43,093 nucleotides of DNA from Gammaproteobacteria bacterium (GCA_020845975.1 JADLET010000117.1:1-43093); one strand, 5' to 3'; positions 32,470-41,194 are shown, counted from the first letter of the stretch. Program-made: numbers and translations. Notes: generated by a model not told the origin, from the letters alone.

Positions 32470-32624
32470 TGACTTGTGGGGTTGTGATTTGCGGTCTGGC
32501 GTTATCTCCGTGGGGATGGACGCATCGACCGTGATCGGGAATGGTGACTCGACTTGGGGTGCTGTTTATTATCAACAGCGCGCGGCGGGATTCTGTGACC
32601 GGTGCGGCATTTCGTACGGGTGTC
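32470..32624. other. Short intergenic stretch, no gene seen
   Basis: About 155 bp between the amidohydrolase and the membrane-protein gene on the same strand. No hairpin with a T-run or promoter is clear; it may contain the promoter of the membrane-protein gene. Confidence 0.3.
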
Positions 32625-33332
32625 CTATTTGCGCAGAGACTGGCGCAGCGTGGCCGCCAGCGTGGCGGCCAGTTGCTCCTGATCGGCATTGCCACGGAGC
32701 CGGCCATGGTTGATCTCGAGCTCGATGCCGGCATAACGCGAGGCGGGGAAACGGGTGCGCAGATAGCGGGTGAGACCGTCGCTTGCGCCGCGGTAGGGAT
32801 AGTTGCGCCGCACAGTGAGTGAACCGCTGCCCGACTCCTGCAGGGCGGCGCGCCAGCGCTGGCACAGGGCGGCCTCCACCCGGCGGGCGGGATCGTACAG
32901 CAGGCCAATATCCGCCTTGCGCGTCACCCCGTCCAGTACCGGCGTAAAGCTGTGCACGGCCACATGCACGACGCGGTGTCCCGCGGTGATGCGGGCCTCC
33001 ACCCAGCGTTCCACGCGCGCCCGGTGCGGGTGGTAGTAACGCGTGAGCACGCGATCCTTCTCTTTCCGCGGCAGTGTCCGGGTGAGCGCCGAGAACAGCG
33101 CGGGGTGACCGGGGGAGCGGTTGAGGTCCACCAGCAGGCGACTGCAGGATGCCGCGATCAGCGGTGCGCGCAGCCGGCGCCCGATGGCCCGCGCGCAGGC
33201 GAGCGCGCCGGGATCATAACCCCGGTGGCTGGCGATTAATGAGCCACAGCCATGGAACAAATGACGATACTCATCCGGTATGCGGTTGGAGGCATGCTCG
33301 CAACTCAACAGCAGGACCGGCCCGTCAGTCAT
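32625..33332 (-). CDS. N-formylglutamate-amidohydrolase-like enzyme
   Basis: A 235-residue protein of the N-formylglutamate amidohydrolase (FGase) family. Zinc-site and family signatures are LLLSCEHASNRIPDEYR at the N-terminus, ASHRGYDPGALACARAIG, RLLVDLNRS and VVHVAVHSFTPVLDG. The end has YAGIELEINHGRLR. In histidine breakdown FGase cleaves formyl-glutamate, but no hut genes are near. It is the last member of the C39-RimK-GCS2 operon, so it more likely cleaves an amide bond in the product made by those ligases. The ATG at 33330-33332 overlaps the end of the GCS2 gene by 8 bp; a TTG just before it is less likely. Confidence 0.9.
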   Translation of the reverse strand: MTDGPVLLLSCEHASNRIPDEYRHLFHGCGSLIASHRGYDPGALACARAIGRRLRAPLIAASCSRLLVDLNRSPGHPALFSALTRTLPRKEKDRVLTRYYHPHRARVERWVEARITAGHRVVHVAVHSFTPVLDGVTRKADIGLLYDPARRVEAALCQRWRAALQESGSGSLTVRRNYPYRGASDGLTRYLRTRFPASRYAGIELEINHGRLRGNADQEQLAATLAATLRQSLRK

Positions 33333-34587
33333 CAAACAAGGTGCCCTGCGCCAGGCAGTCGCACAGGCGGCGGTAGACAGTTTTCATCCGGTCGGGCGAC
33401 GGCGTGTTCTCCAGTGCGCCGGCGATACGGCGCGCCAGGCTGCCGCGCCGCAGGTATAGACGGTAGACTTCCAGCCATGCCGCCGACAGATCGGTGCGCG
33501 GGAAAATCAGCGTCTCGATGAGATGCTGCCACAGGTCGCGGGCGCGACAGGGGCCGCGCTCCGGAAATCCGAAGGCGGCGCGGAAATCGTCATCGTCGAT
33601 CACCGCCTGGTCGGCATGCTGTACGCACAGCATGAAGAGCCGCTGCAGCGGTCCGCTGTCCCATTTCTGCAAATGCCGCAGGCCGCACCAGTGTTCCTCC
33701 GTCAGGGCGCGCACAATCTCGACGACGAGCGCGGCCACGGCGATGTCCGCGGCTGGGCATTCCTGGGTGTCGAGCACACGGATCTCAATGGTGTTGCGGT
33801 CGAAGCGCGCGATCGCCCCGCGTGCGTTGACCCACTCGTGTCGAAGTACGCCTTCCGGGTCGAGCGGGGACATGTCACGGTAGATACGTTGCAATATCTC
33901 CGATTCGTAGGCGCGCTGTGAGTAGGCCGGCTCCGGGATGATCCGGCCGGTTACCGACGGGACGCGCCGGCAGTTGTCGCGGTAGACCTCCAGCCGGTTG
34001 TCCAGCAGACCAGTGAGGCGGCCGTCCATGACGGGAGAACTGGCGGCGAGCGCGGGCATCAGCGGCATTGCCATGCGTACGGCCGCGTGCAGGCGCGCGA
34101 ATTCTTCATCGTCGGCGAACGGCAGGTTGATGTGCATGCTTTGCAGGTTCGACCAGCCGTGTCCCTGGCAGCCAAAGATGCGGTCAAAGGTCCGGTAGAT
34201 AGCACTGTTGTCGTAAGGCCACAGTCGTGTCTCGCGTTCCGGATCCATCCAGGGATGCATGGCCGTCGGCATCAGGCGTCCACCGAGCGGCGCGAGCAGG
34301 GCGTTGAGACGGGTGACGTCACGCTGAAAGTCCTGGTGCAGCCCGGTGAGCGAGCGGGCCGGACCGTTGGTCTTCATCTCGATGACGTGCAGGGCGAGTT
34401 CATTGGACCAGGCAAGCGAGCCGGTTTCGACCTCGTTGGCGAATCCCCCCGCGAGGGATTCGAGCGCGCGGTCGGCCACGGGCAGCACGGACAGGCTGTC
34501 CCCGTCCACGATCATGTATTCCAGCTCAATGCCGTAGGCCTCGAACAGGCCCAGATCCGGCTGCTCGTCAACGCGGCTTGCGTTCAC
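33325..34587 (-). CDS. GCS2-type carboxylate-amine ligase (COG2170-like)
   Basis: A 420-residue member of the glutamate-cysteine ligase family 2. The N-terminal active-site signature is FEAYGIELEYMIVDGD (about 14-29), followed by NELALHVIEMKTNGP, the MHPWMDP motif and MHINLPFADDEEF. The C-terminal half includes NARGAIARFDRNTIEIRVLDTQECP, the metal/substrate end of the site. The family joins an amino acid's carboxylate to an amine with ATP; whether glutamate or another acid is used here is unknown. The start is GTG at 34585-34587, with GAGGA upstream, and overlaps the RimK-like gene by 20 bp. Position between RimK-like ligase and amidohydrolase suggests it extends or caps the same product. Confidence 0.9.
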   Translation of the reverse strand: MNASRVDEQPDLGLFEAYGIELEYMIVDGDSLSVLPVADRALESLAGGFANEVETGSLAWSNELALHVIEMKTNGPARSLTGLHQDFQRDVTRLNALLAPLGGRLMPTAMHPWMDPERETRLWPYDNSAIYRTFDRIFGCQGHGWSNLQSMHINLPFADDEEFARLHAAVRMAMPLMPALAASSPVMDGRLTGLLDNRLEVYRDNCRRVPSVTGRIIPEPAYSQRAYESEILQRIYRDMSPLDPEGVLRHEWVNARGAIARFDRNTIEIRVLDTQECPAADIAVAALVVEIVRALTEEHWCGLRHLQKWDSGPLQRLFMLCVQHADQAVIDDDDFRAAFGFPERGPCRARDLWQHLIETLIFPRTDLSAAWLEVYRLYLRRGSLARRIAGALENTPSPDRMKTVYRRLCDCLAQGTLFDD

Positions 34588-36037
34588 CCTTGCGTTCCTC
34601 GATGCGGGCCAGCATGCCGCGCATGATCCTGGTGTAAAGATCGAGCTGGATGATGCCGTCCTCAAGACCGGAATCGATGTTCGGATTGTCATTGATCTCG
34701 ATTACGAAGACTTTCGAGTCGATCTCCTTGGCATCGACGCCGTAGAGCCCGTCGCCGATCAGGTTGGCCGCCTTGAGGGCGGTGGTGACGATGTTGCGCG
34801 GCACCTGCTCGATCGGGATCGCCTCGGTGCGTCCCTCGCGCGGCTGGCCGGCGTGGTTGTGGTTGATGATCTGCCAGTGACCGTGCGCCATGTAATACTT
34901 GCAGGCATAGAGCGGCTCGCGGTTGAACACCCCTATGCGCCAGTCGAACGGCGTGGGCATGAACTCCTGCGCGATGATCAGGTCGGATTTTTCCAGCATG
35001 CGCGTCGCTTCGGTGATGAATTCCGCCTTGCTGCCGACCTTGATCACGCCCTGCGAGAAGGCGCTGTCCGGCTGCTTGAGGATGCATGGCATGGCAATGG
35101 TCCCGGCCACGGCCGGCATGTTGCCGCGATTGACGATGCTGGTATTGGGTGTCGGGATCCTGTGGCGTGACATCAGCTCGGCCAGATACACCTTGTTGGT
35201 GCACTTGAGGATCGAGGCGGGATCATCGATGACCACCAGGCCCTCCGCGGTCGCGCGGCGCGCGAAGCGGTAGGTGTGGTGGTTCACGCCGGTGGTCTCG
35301 CGGATGAACAATGCGTCGAATTCAGCGATACGACCGTAATCGTTCTTGGTGATCATTTCCACGTCGAAGTCGAGCTGTTGCGCCGCCTTGATGAATTTCT
35401 TCAGGGCCTTGGCGTCGGATGGCGGCTGCGCCTCCGCGGGATTGTGGAGTATCGCCAGGTCGTAGCGCATCACCTGCTGCGTGCGCCGGCGCAGGCCCTT
35501 GCCGGCGAAATGTTCGCTCGCGGTCTGCAGCAGGAACGGCTTGTGATCGTCCGGGATGTCGTTCCCGGCGATGGGCCCGATGCTTTGCAGCTGCCAGTTA
35601 CGGTTGTGGATGAAGCGCGCGCGCAGCAGCGGCGCCGGGAACAGGTTGAACAGCGTCAGGCTGAGGCGCGCGTAGCGCTTGGCGAAATTGCGCCCGAAAT
35701 AGATGCTGAGCTCGTACTCCTCCGACCTGATCGGCGCCAGCGTGCGCTGGATCAGTTCGAACAAGTCATCGGACACGAAGCGCGTCATGGTCTGCGACTT
35801 CATGTCCTGGATCGTGTTCACGCTCGGCAGCGGTTTGTGGCCGCGCGCCTCGGCGAGCAGCGAAACATAGTAGCCCACGCTCTGGTAGCGATACGAGCGG
35901 CACAGGTTGAAGATCTTGAGACCGCGCAGATCGCTGAAGCGCGGATCAGACAGGTAGGTCTTGGCCGCGATGACCTCCGCTCCGTGGATGTTCAGCGGCC
36001 AGTCTTCCGGGTTGTTAACTACTATGAATATCGACAT
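34568..36037 (-). CDS. RimK-like ATP-grasp ligase
   Basis: A 489-residue ligase. An N-terminal RimK-like domain (RLAN-type, about 1-150, starting MSIFIVVNNPEDWPLN) precedes an ATP-grasp domain. Visible ATP-grasp features are NKVYLAELMSRHRIPTPNT (about 286-304), MPCILKQPDSAFSQGVIKV, IIAQEFMPTPFDWRIGVF and the Mg2+-binding end VFVIEINDNPNIDSG. Such enzymes add amino acids, often glutamate, to protein or peptide carboxylates. The start ATG at 36035-36037 is chosen because the RLAN domain begins there. It overlaps the C39 gene by 23 bp and the GCS2 gene by 20 bp, evidence of tight coexpression. The acceptor and donor are unknown. Confidence 0.92.
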   Translation of the reverse strand: MSIFIVVNNPEDWPLNIHGAEVIAAKTYLSDPRFSDLRGLKIFNLCRSYRYQSVGYYVSLLAEARGHKPLPSVNTIQDMKSQTMTRFVSDDLFELIQRTLAPIRSEEYELSIYFGRNFAKRYARLSLTLFNLFPAPLLRARFIHNRNWQLQSIGPIAGNDIPDDHKPFLLQTASEHFAGKGLRRRTQQVMRYDLAILHNPAEAQPPSDAKALKKFIKAAQQLDFDVEMITKNDYGRIAEFDALFIRETTGVNHHTYRFARRATAEGLVVIDDPASILKCTNKVYLAELMSRHRIPTPNTSIVNRGNMPAVAGTIAMPCILKQPDSAFSQGVIKVGSKAEFITEATRMLEKSDLIIAQEFMPTPFDWRIGVFNREPLYACKYYMAHGHWQIINHNHAGQPREGRTEAIPIEQVPRNIVTTALKAANLIGDGLYGVDAKEIDSKVFVIEINDNPNIDSGLEDGIIQLDLYTRIMRGMLARIEERKGERKPR

Positions 36038-36752
36038 GACGGGGCTGTGGCGGTTGCTCGCGTGGCTCAATGATTAACAGGTTGGCGTCGTGGGTCAACA
36101 CGCCGAGCAGGATCGCTCCCAGCACGCGGTCGATGCTGATCTCATAAACCTGGCCCGGCGCCAGCGGGTTGGGGTGCAGCGGATCCATGATCAGCACCGA
36201 TCGTGTCTCGGCCGTATAGCCGGCCAGGATCACGAAATGTCCGCTCGGCAAGCCGCGCACATCGTCGTAGAGCGGGCCGTGCTCGCGCGTCGAGTGGTAA
36301 AGATAGGTGGCGCTGAGGCCGGTCAGGATGGGGATACCGCGCTTGAGGTAGCGCCGGATCAGCCCGCTGGTGAGATCCTCGAAGCGCAAGGTCCCGCCCA
36401 GTTCGATGTAATCCATGTAGGCATCGGTAGCGATCTTGAATCGTGACGAGTTCTTGAACACCAGTTGCCGGCTCAGGCGATCGCGCAGGTCGATGTCCTG
36501 CGCGCCGAACCAGGAGGGATCGAACATCTCCAGGTTGTAGGTGAAGATCTTGGTCCGGTAGCCGCGCCGCAGCGCGTGACAGGCGAGAAACACCGCCAGT
36601 GTCCCGCCGTCGCGCAGGGTGGGGATCTCGCCGATCAGCCGGTCGAGGGGAACCTCGTCGCTGAAATAGCTGTAGACCGCATGCAGGCAGGTGGGACCGC
36701 AGGTCGTCTCGTCGGGCTGCGGCAGGATGTCGAGATTGAGACGATGCTCCAT
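36015..36752 (-). CDS. C39-like papain-fold peptidase
   Basis: A 245-residue cysteine peptidase-like protein. The active-site Cys18 lies in LPQPDETTCGPTCL, the His172 in LPSGHFVILAGY and Asp190 in LIMDPLHPNP, giving a full C39 triad. In other genomes this domain is often fused to a GNAT acetyltransferase beside RimK-like and GCS2 ligases; here it stands alone and no GNAT gene is seen. No signal peptide or TM is present, so it acts in the cytoplasm, perhaps trimming a precursor or acting as a transpeptidase. It starts the overlapping set that ends with the amidohydrolase. Confidence 0.88.
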   Translation of the reverse strand: MEHRLNLDILPQPDETTCGPTCLHAVYSYFSDEVPLDRLIGEIPTLRDGGTLAVFLACHALRRGYRTKIFTYNLEMFDPSWFGAQDIDLRDRLSRQLVFKNSSRFKIATDAYMDYIELGGTLRFEDLTSGLIRRYLKRGIPILTGLSATYLYHSTREHGPLYDDVRGLPSGHFVILAGYTAETRSVLIMDPLHPNPLAPGQVYEISIDRVLGAILLGVLTHDANLLIIEPREQPPQPRHVDIHSS

Positions 36753-36849
36753 CGCGCGATGATACTATCTTGCCGGCGGGCGTCCAAACGCCAGCAGGGA
36801 TGCGTCCCGCGCGGCGGGGCGAAAGGTATCCGGGGCTGGAATCATGGCG

Positions 36850-37149
36850 CTAGTCGGAGGGGAGTTTTCCGGCCCCGCTGTCGCGCGGGGCTTCCTCCGC
36901 GTCGAGGGTATCCTCAGTGCCCGCGGCCTGCTCCTTCTGTGCGTAGAGCTCGTCGATGCAGCGATCGATGAAGTCGTCAACACGGTCCTCGTCGATCTTC
37001 TGCTCCGCCGCGCGCTGCAGGCATTGTTCGATGGCGGCGATGTCGCGATCTTCCGCCACGTCGCTTATATCCTGCGCCGTGGCGGGCATGACCAGGCATG
37101 CGCACGGCAGCAGCAGGCCTGCGAACAGAAGATGGATGCGTTGTATCAT
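36850..37149 (-). CDS. Small secreted protein with acidic tail
   Basis: A 99-residue protein with a signal peptide (LLFAGLLLPCACLVMPATA, cleavage near 25). The mature part is short and acidic, with two cysteines (EQCLQRA and DRCIDELY), probably disulfide-linked, in a helical hairpin-like segment (residues 30-75). The tail (EDTLDAEEAPRDSGAGKLPSD) is probably disordered. I do not recognise it. The ATG at 37147-37149 has no strong ribosome-binding site. A TATAAT on the minus strand at 37215-37220 could start transcription about 60 bases upstream. It lies between the M42-like peptidase gene and the ligase operon on the same strand, with gaps near 100 bp on each side. Confidence 0.7.
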   Translation of the reverse strand: MIQRIHLLFAGLLLPCACLVMPATAQDISDVAEDRDIAAIEQCLQRAAEQKIDEDRVDDFIDRCIDELYAQKEQAAGTEDTLDAEEAPRDSGAGKLPSD

Positions 37150-37214
37150 CGTTCGGTGTCCGCGGTCATCTCGGGCGGGGCGGGGCGCTGTCCGGGACCG
37201 GTCCGCAAGGTGCG

Positions 37215-37220
37215 ATTATA
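37215..37220 (-). promoter_or_regulatory. Candidate -10 box upstream of the small secreted gene
   Basis: A perfect TATAAT on the minus strand about 65 bp before the start codon at 37149. The -35 region at the expected distance (CTTTCC) is poor, so this is a weak promoter call. If real, it drives the secreted gene and possibly the ligase operon downstream. Confidence 0.4.
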
Positions 37221-37262
37221 ACGTATTCGCCATGCCCGGAAAGGCTGCCGCACGTAGCGGGC

Positions 37263-38453
37263 CTACAGCCGGCGGCGGTGGCGGCGCACAGTGCGTCGCA
37301 GCAGCGTGCGTTGGCGCGCCCACGGGTCATCCCACGCCAGGTCCCGGCGCATCAGTTCCCGGCACAGGCGCAGCAGTCCGGCGACATCGCGCGTACTGAC
37401 GAACTCCGGCGCCGGGCCGTTCGGCGCCAGGCAGTCCGGGCCGCCCTCGAAGCCTTGGTTGTGGTAATTACCGAGCGGGACCGAAATGCCTATGGCGGGC
37501 AAGCCCCAGGCGGTCGCGGCGGTCGCCTCGCAGGCGCCGCCGTCCATGACCCGGCGCTGATGCCGGCCGGGCAGGGCGCGGGCCGCCGTGTCACTCAGCA
37601 CCTTCAGCCCGTCGGGTTGAAACACGGTTCGGCGGTCGCCGAGGCGCACCACCGGCCCCTTGCCGATTTCGGCGCCCGGCAGGGTGCGCGAGGCCTCCAG
37701 GCTGACGACGACCGGGGGGCGGCTGGCGCGGTACAGCCAGCCCAGATCGAAATGGGCGACCGCGCCGACGAAACCGACCTCCTCGGCTCGCGTCAGCAGT
37801 CCGAGGAAGGGTGGGCGGGTGCGCGGCGCGCGCCACAGACGGCGCGCCGTCTCCATGATGGCGAACACGCCGATCAGATCGTCCGCCGCCGGGCAATGGA
37901 CATGATCGCCCCGCATCCAGACCGGGGCGCGGAATTCGAACCCGCCGTAGAGGGAGCGCGCGCCATGGCCGCGCAGTGCCTGCGCCTGCTCCGGCGTGAA
38001 CCGGATCTCGGCCGTATCGATGGCCCAGCCGCCCGGATTGATGCGCGCGCGCGCGAAGACGCCGCTGCCGGCGACGCCTTCCGGACCGACCAGGCGCGCG
38101 CGGGCGCCGGCGACATGTTTCACCGGTGAGCCGCCGTACCAGCGCACCGCCAGGCGGTCGCGCGCCAGCCAGCGCACACCGTGAAAGCCGGGGTGATCCA
38201 TGTGGGCGATGAACATCCGCACGGGCTGTCTGGCGCGGTCGCGCAATATCGCGGCGTAGTCGCGCCGGGATTCGGCGCCGACCACCAGATTGCCGTGGGG
38301 GTCGGCGAAGAACGGCACATGGTGACGGAGGAGGTAACGGCTCACATGATCGATGACATGGGTCTCGCGGAACGGCGCCGTCGGTTGCGCCAGCAGTTCG
38401 ATCAGGCGTCGCGTCACGACCGGCGACAATGTGGACTGGGACGATGTGCGCAT
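37263..38453 (-). CDS. M42/M28-like metallopeptidase
   Basis: A 396-residue protein similar to M42 (glutamyl aminopeptidase/deblocking) co-catalytic zinc peptidases. Likely metal ligands are in MFIAHMDHPGFHG (H84, D86), PAADDLIGVFA (about 193-203) and TRAEEVGFVGA (about 229-239), the last containing the catalytic Glu. The end has ATAWGLPAIGISVPLGNYHN with the final His-like ligand. It may cleave N-terminal residues from peptides. I chose the ATG at 38451-38453 after AAGGA. It is divergent from the HugZ-like gene and upstream of the secreted gene and ligase operon, so a link to peptide processing is possible but unproven. Confidence 0.85.
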   Translation of the reverse strand: MRTSSQSTLSPVVTRRLIELLAQPTAPFRETHVIDHVSRYLLRHHVPFFADPHGNLVVGAESRRDYAAILRDRARQPVRMFIAHMDHPGFHGVRWLARDRLAVRWYGGSPVKHVAGARARLVGPEGVAGSGVFARARINPGGWAIDTAEIRFTPEQAQALRGHGARSLYGGFEFRAPVWMRGDHVHCPAADDLIGVFAIMETARRLWRAPRTRPPFLGLLTRAEEVGFVGAVAHFDLGWLYRASRPPVVVSLEASRTLPGAEIGKGPVVRLGDRRTVFQPDGLKVLSDTAARALPGRHQRRVMDGGACEATAATAWGLPAIGISVPLGNYHNQGFEGGPDCLAPNGPAPEFVSTRDVAGLLRLCRELMRRDLAWDDPWARQRTLLRRTVRRHRRRL

Positions 38454-38560
38454 GGGAATCCTTTGTCGGTTAGAATCCGGTCTATGCCGGTCTCGATGCA
38501 TCTATCATACGGCAGTTGCGCTTGCGGCAGCGCGTGCGGCAGCGCGCGGGAGGAAGCGTC

Positions 38561-39082
38561 ATGAACGATGATACGCCGGAAGGCGCGGGTGACATCACGG
38601 CGGAGGCGGCGCGCTTTCGCGCCGGTTTCCGTTCCGTCATGCTCGCCACCGTCGATGCGGACGGGACCCCGGAGGCAAGTTATGCCCCGTATGTCACGGG
38701 CGCCAACGGATGTTTTTATATCTTCGTGAGCGGGCTTGCGCGCCATACCCGCAACCTGGCGCGAAGCGGCAAGGCCGCGGCGCTATTCCTGCAGGAAGAG
38801 GGCGCCGCCGCCAATCCGTTTGTCCGCGTGCGCCTGAGTTATTCCTGCGCGGCGGTTGCCGTCGCCCCCGATACGCGGGAATGGGCGGAGGCGATGGAGC
38901 ATTTCGAGCGGGAGTTCGGCAACATCGTTCCGGTCCTGCGTTCGCTGCCGGATTTCCGTCTGTTTCGCCTGGCGCCGGATCCGGGGCGCTATGTGCGCGG
39001 CTTCGGCCGGGCCTACGATCTGAAGGATGGGAGTCCGGTTCTGGTCGGGCCGGGCAGGCCGACGCCAGGCGGGCCGGGGTGA
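38561..39082 (+). CDS. HugZ-like pyridoxamine-phosphate-oxidase-fold protein
   Basis: A 173-residue split-barrel flavin/heme-binding-fold protein. The N-terminal VMLATVDADGTPEASYAPYV is the typical split-barrel start; the end FRLFRLAPDPGRYVRGFGRAY resembles HugZ/HutZ heme-degrading proteins (GFGRAY motif). It may bind FMN or heme; the activity is not decided by sequence. I chose the ATG at 38561 because GGAGG lies about 7 bases upstream, ahead of the conserved region. It is divergent from the M42-like gene across 107 bp, where three imperfect copies of TGCGGCAGCGC lie at 38519-38550. No heme-uptake genes are nearby. Confidence 0.88.
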   Translation: MNDDTPEGAGDITAEAARFRAGFRSVMLATVDADGTPEASYAPYVTGANGCFYIFVSGLARHTRNLARSGKAAALFLQEEGAAANPFVRVRLSYSCAAVAVAPDTREWAEAMEHFEREFGNIVPVLRSLPDFRLFRLAPDPGRYVRGFGRAYDLKDGSPVLVGPGRPTPGGPG

Positions 39083-39194
39083 GGGGCCCGTGCCCGCTGT
39101 CATGAAACATTCACGCGGATGACATCCCGGCGACACACCTTCCCGCTAATCTCCTCCGCGTGATCGGGCCGACAGGGCGGGAGTGAGGTGAATC

Positions 39195-39392
39195 ATGCGG
39201 ATCTATGTCAAAGAATGGCCGAACCGCGCCGCAACATTGTATTCCGATGCGGGCGAGGAACTCTGTACCTTCCCCAGCATCGAATCCGCGCTGGCGCTCT
39301 GTCTGGAGGGGGCCGTCGCCCTGAATGAACTGCTCGGTCGTGGCGATATCGGCGCGCCGAGCGCCCGGATCGACGTCAGGTCCGCCGCCTGA
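39195..39392 (+). CDS. 65-residue hypothetical protein
   Basis: A short protein starting MRIYVKEWPNRAATLYSDAG, then CTFPSIESALALCLEGAVAL and a Ser/Ala/Arg end. The first half looks like a strand pair and the second a helix; two cysteines are present. I do not recognise it. Support is a very good AGGTGA-type ribosome-binding site (GAGGTGAATC before the ATG) and a rho-independent terminator directly after the stop. It is flanked by HugZ-like and sthA genes and appears to be its own transcript. Confidence 0.7.
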   Translation: MRIYVKEWPNRAATLYSDAGEELCTFPSIESALALCLEGAVALNELLGRGDIGAPSARIDVRSAA

Positions 39393-39395
39393 GTC

Positions 39396-39428
39396 CCGAC
39401 CCCGCCGCGGCGGGGTCGGCTTTGTCCC
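39396..39428 (+). terminator. Rho-independent terminator after the 65-residue gene
   Basis: A perfect 24-bp palindrome with half-site CCGACCCCGCCG at 39396-39419, followed by a short T-rich stretch CTTTGT. It separates the small gene from sthA. Confidence 0.7.
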
Positions 39429-39542
39429 TTCCGCCTGGGCGGGATGTTTGTGCTATCCTCCCGCACATGAATCCGTTTCCCGGCCCATTACCGCGGCATG
39501 CCACGCCTCTCACGAGCGGGATGACTCCCCCGGTTCGTTTCG

Positions 39543-40910
39543 ATGTCTGACCATTACGACATCATCGTGATCGGAAGCGGGCCCGGCGGCGAGGGTGCCG
39601 CCATGAAGGCCGCGAAGGAGGGAAAGCGGGTGGCGATAGTCGACGCCCTTCCCGAGGTTGGCGGCAACTGCACCCACCACGCGACCATCCCGAGCAAGGC
39701 CCTGCGCCAGGGCGTCCAGCAACTGATGGACAGCGGCCGCCACAGCGGCGCCCGCTATCCGGACCTGCTGAGGGCGGCGCGCGGCGTCATCGAGAAGCAG
39801 GTGAGCATGCGGCGCGGCTTCTACAGCCGCAACCATGTCGATGTGATCCACGGGCGCGCCGCCTTCGTCGATGATCATACCGTCGAGGTATCGAAGCCGA
39901 ACGAGGGCCGGAAGCGCCTGGGGGCGGATGCCTTCATTATCGCCGCCGGCTCGCGGCCTTATCGGCCCGCCGATATCGATTTCAGCCATCCCCGCATCCT
40001 CGACAGCGATACCGTGCTCGGGCTCGAGGACAGTCCGCGCTCGATCACCATCTACGGCGCCGGGGTGATCGGCTGCGAGTACGCCTCGATCTTCCGCTGT
40101 CTCGGCATCAAGGTAAACCTCGTCAACACGCGCGGGCAGCTGCTGTCATTTCTCGACGACGAGATCATCGACGCGCTGGGCTATCACCTGCGCGAGCAGG
40201 GCGTGCTGATCCGGCACAACGAGGAATATGAAAAGGTCGAAGCCGACGCCGAGGGCGTGACGCTTCATCTGAAGTCACAGAAACAGATTCGCACCGATTA
40301 CCTGCTGTGGGCGCAGGGGCGCGCCGGCAACTCGGACGGGCTCGGTCTGGAGGCGATCGGCGTCGAGCTCAACCGCCGCGGCTCCATCGTCGTCAACCCC
40401 TGCTATCAGTCGACGCGCGGGCACATCTACGCCGTGGGCGACGTCATCGGTCATCCCAATCTCGCGAGCGCCGCCTACGATCAGGGCCGTTTCGCCGCCA
40501 CCCACCTGGTGGAGGGCAGTTGCTCGGACTATCTGGTCGAGAATATCCCGACGGGAATCTACACCCTCCCCGAGATCAGCTCCATCGGCAAGACCGAGCG
40601 CGAGCTCACCGCGGAGAAGATCCCGTACGAAGTGGGGCACTCGCTGTTCCGCCATCTCGCGCGCGCACAGATCTCCGGCAAGACCACCGGCATGCTCAAG
40701 ATCCTGTTTCATCGCGACACGCTGAAGATCCTTGGCATCCATTGCTTCGGAGATCAGGCCTCGGAGATCATCCATATCGGACAGGCGATCCTGGCGCAGC
40801 CCGGAGAGGCCAACTCGCTCATGTACTTCATCAATACCACCTTCAATTATCCGACCATGGCGGAGGCTTATCGCGTGGCGGCACTCAACGGCATCAACCG
40901 CGTCTCCTGA
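39543..40910 (+). CDS. sthA: Soluble pyridine nucleotide transhydrogenase
   Basis: A 455-residue FAD enzyme that moves hydride between NADPH and NAD+. FAD-binding is [15 protein letters not shown] (about 7-21); the region that in disulfide reductases holds the redox CxxxxC reads [15 protein letters not shown], keeping only one Cys, as is normal for SthA. The NAD(P)-binding motif is [17 protein letters not shown], the second FAD motif is [12 protein letters not shown] and the dimer domain ends with [14 protein letters not shown]. The N-terminus fits the ATG at 39543, though no strong ribosome-binding site precedes it. The length matches E. coli SthA (466). It balances NADPH and NADH pools. Confidence 0.94.
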   Translation: MSDHYDIIVIGSGPGGEGAAMKAAKEGKRVAIVDALPEVGGNCTHHATIPSKALRQGVQQLMDSGRHSGARYPDLLRAARGVIEKQVSMRRGFYSRNHVDVIHGRAAFVDDHTVEVSKPNEGRKRLGADAFIIAAGSRPYRPADIDFSHPRILDSDTVLGLEDSPRSITIYGAGVIGCEYASIFRCLGIKVNLVNTRGQLLSFLDDEIIDALGYHLREQGVLIRHNEEYEKVEADAEGVTLHLKSQKQIRTDYLLWAQGRAGNSDGLGLEAIGVELNRRGSIVVNPCYQSTRGHIYAVGDVIGHPNLASAAYDQGRFAATHLVEGSCSDYLVENIPTGIYTLPEISSIGKTERELTAEKIPYEVGHSLFRHLARAQISGKTTGMLKILFHRDTLKILGIHCFGDQASEIIHIGQAILAQPGEANSLMYFINTTFNYPTMAEAYRVAALNGINRVS

Positions 40911-40990
40911 ATTCCGGGTATACCGGCGCCGCGGCCGGGCGTACAATGTCGACCTTGTGATTCCCGACTGACTGGCGAAGAAGAACCGGA

Positions 40991-41194
40991 ATGAAGGATC
41001 TGCTCAGACTGCTTGTTTACGGCGGCGGCGCCGCGCTGGTGATCGGCCTGCTCTCGCTCCTGGCGATGGGTCGACTGGTTTCGCCGGATATGCTCGTCGC
41101 CATTTCCGTGCTGCTGGTCATCATATTGCCGGTGATCCTCGGCATCATGCTGGCGCGGCGGGAGCGGATGCAAGGCGACAAGTCCCCAAAATAA
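40991..41194 (+). CDS. Small membrane protein with two TM segments
   Basis: A 67-residue protein with two hydrophobic helices (LVYGGGAALVIGLLSLLAMG and MLVAISVLLVIILPVILGIML) and a charged C-terminal tail (ARRERMQGDKSPK). I do not recognise it. It lies 80 bp after sthA on the same strand and 100 bp before the TraB-like gene. The ATG at 40991 has a GAAGAA-type weak site. The hydrophobic pattern and position suggest a real gene. Confidence 0.7.
   Translation: MKDLLRLLVYGGGAALVIGLLSLLAMGRLVSPDMLVAISVLLVIILPVILGIMLARRERMQGDKSPK

Noticed and set aside
39543-40910. Missing redox cysteine pair in the transhydrogenase as a possible broken enzyme
   Set aside because: The SthA family normally lacks the CxxxxC pair; the sequence [13 protein letters not shown] matches the active family.
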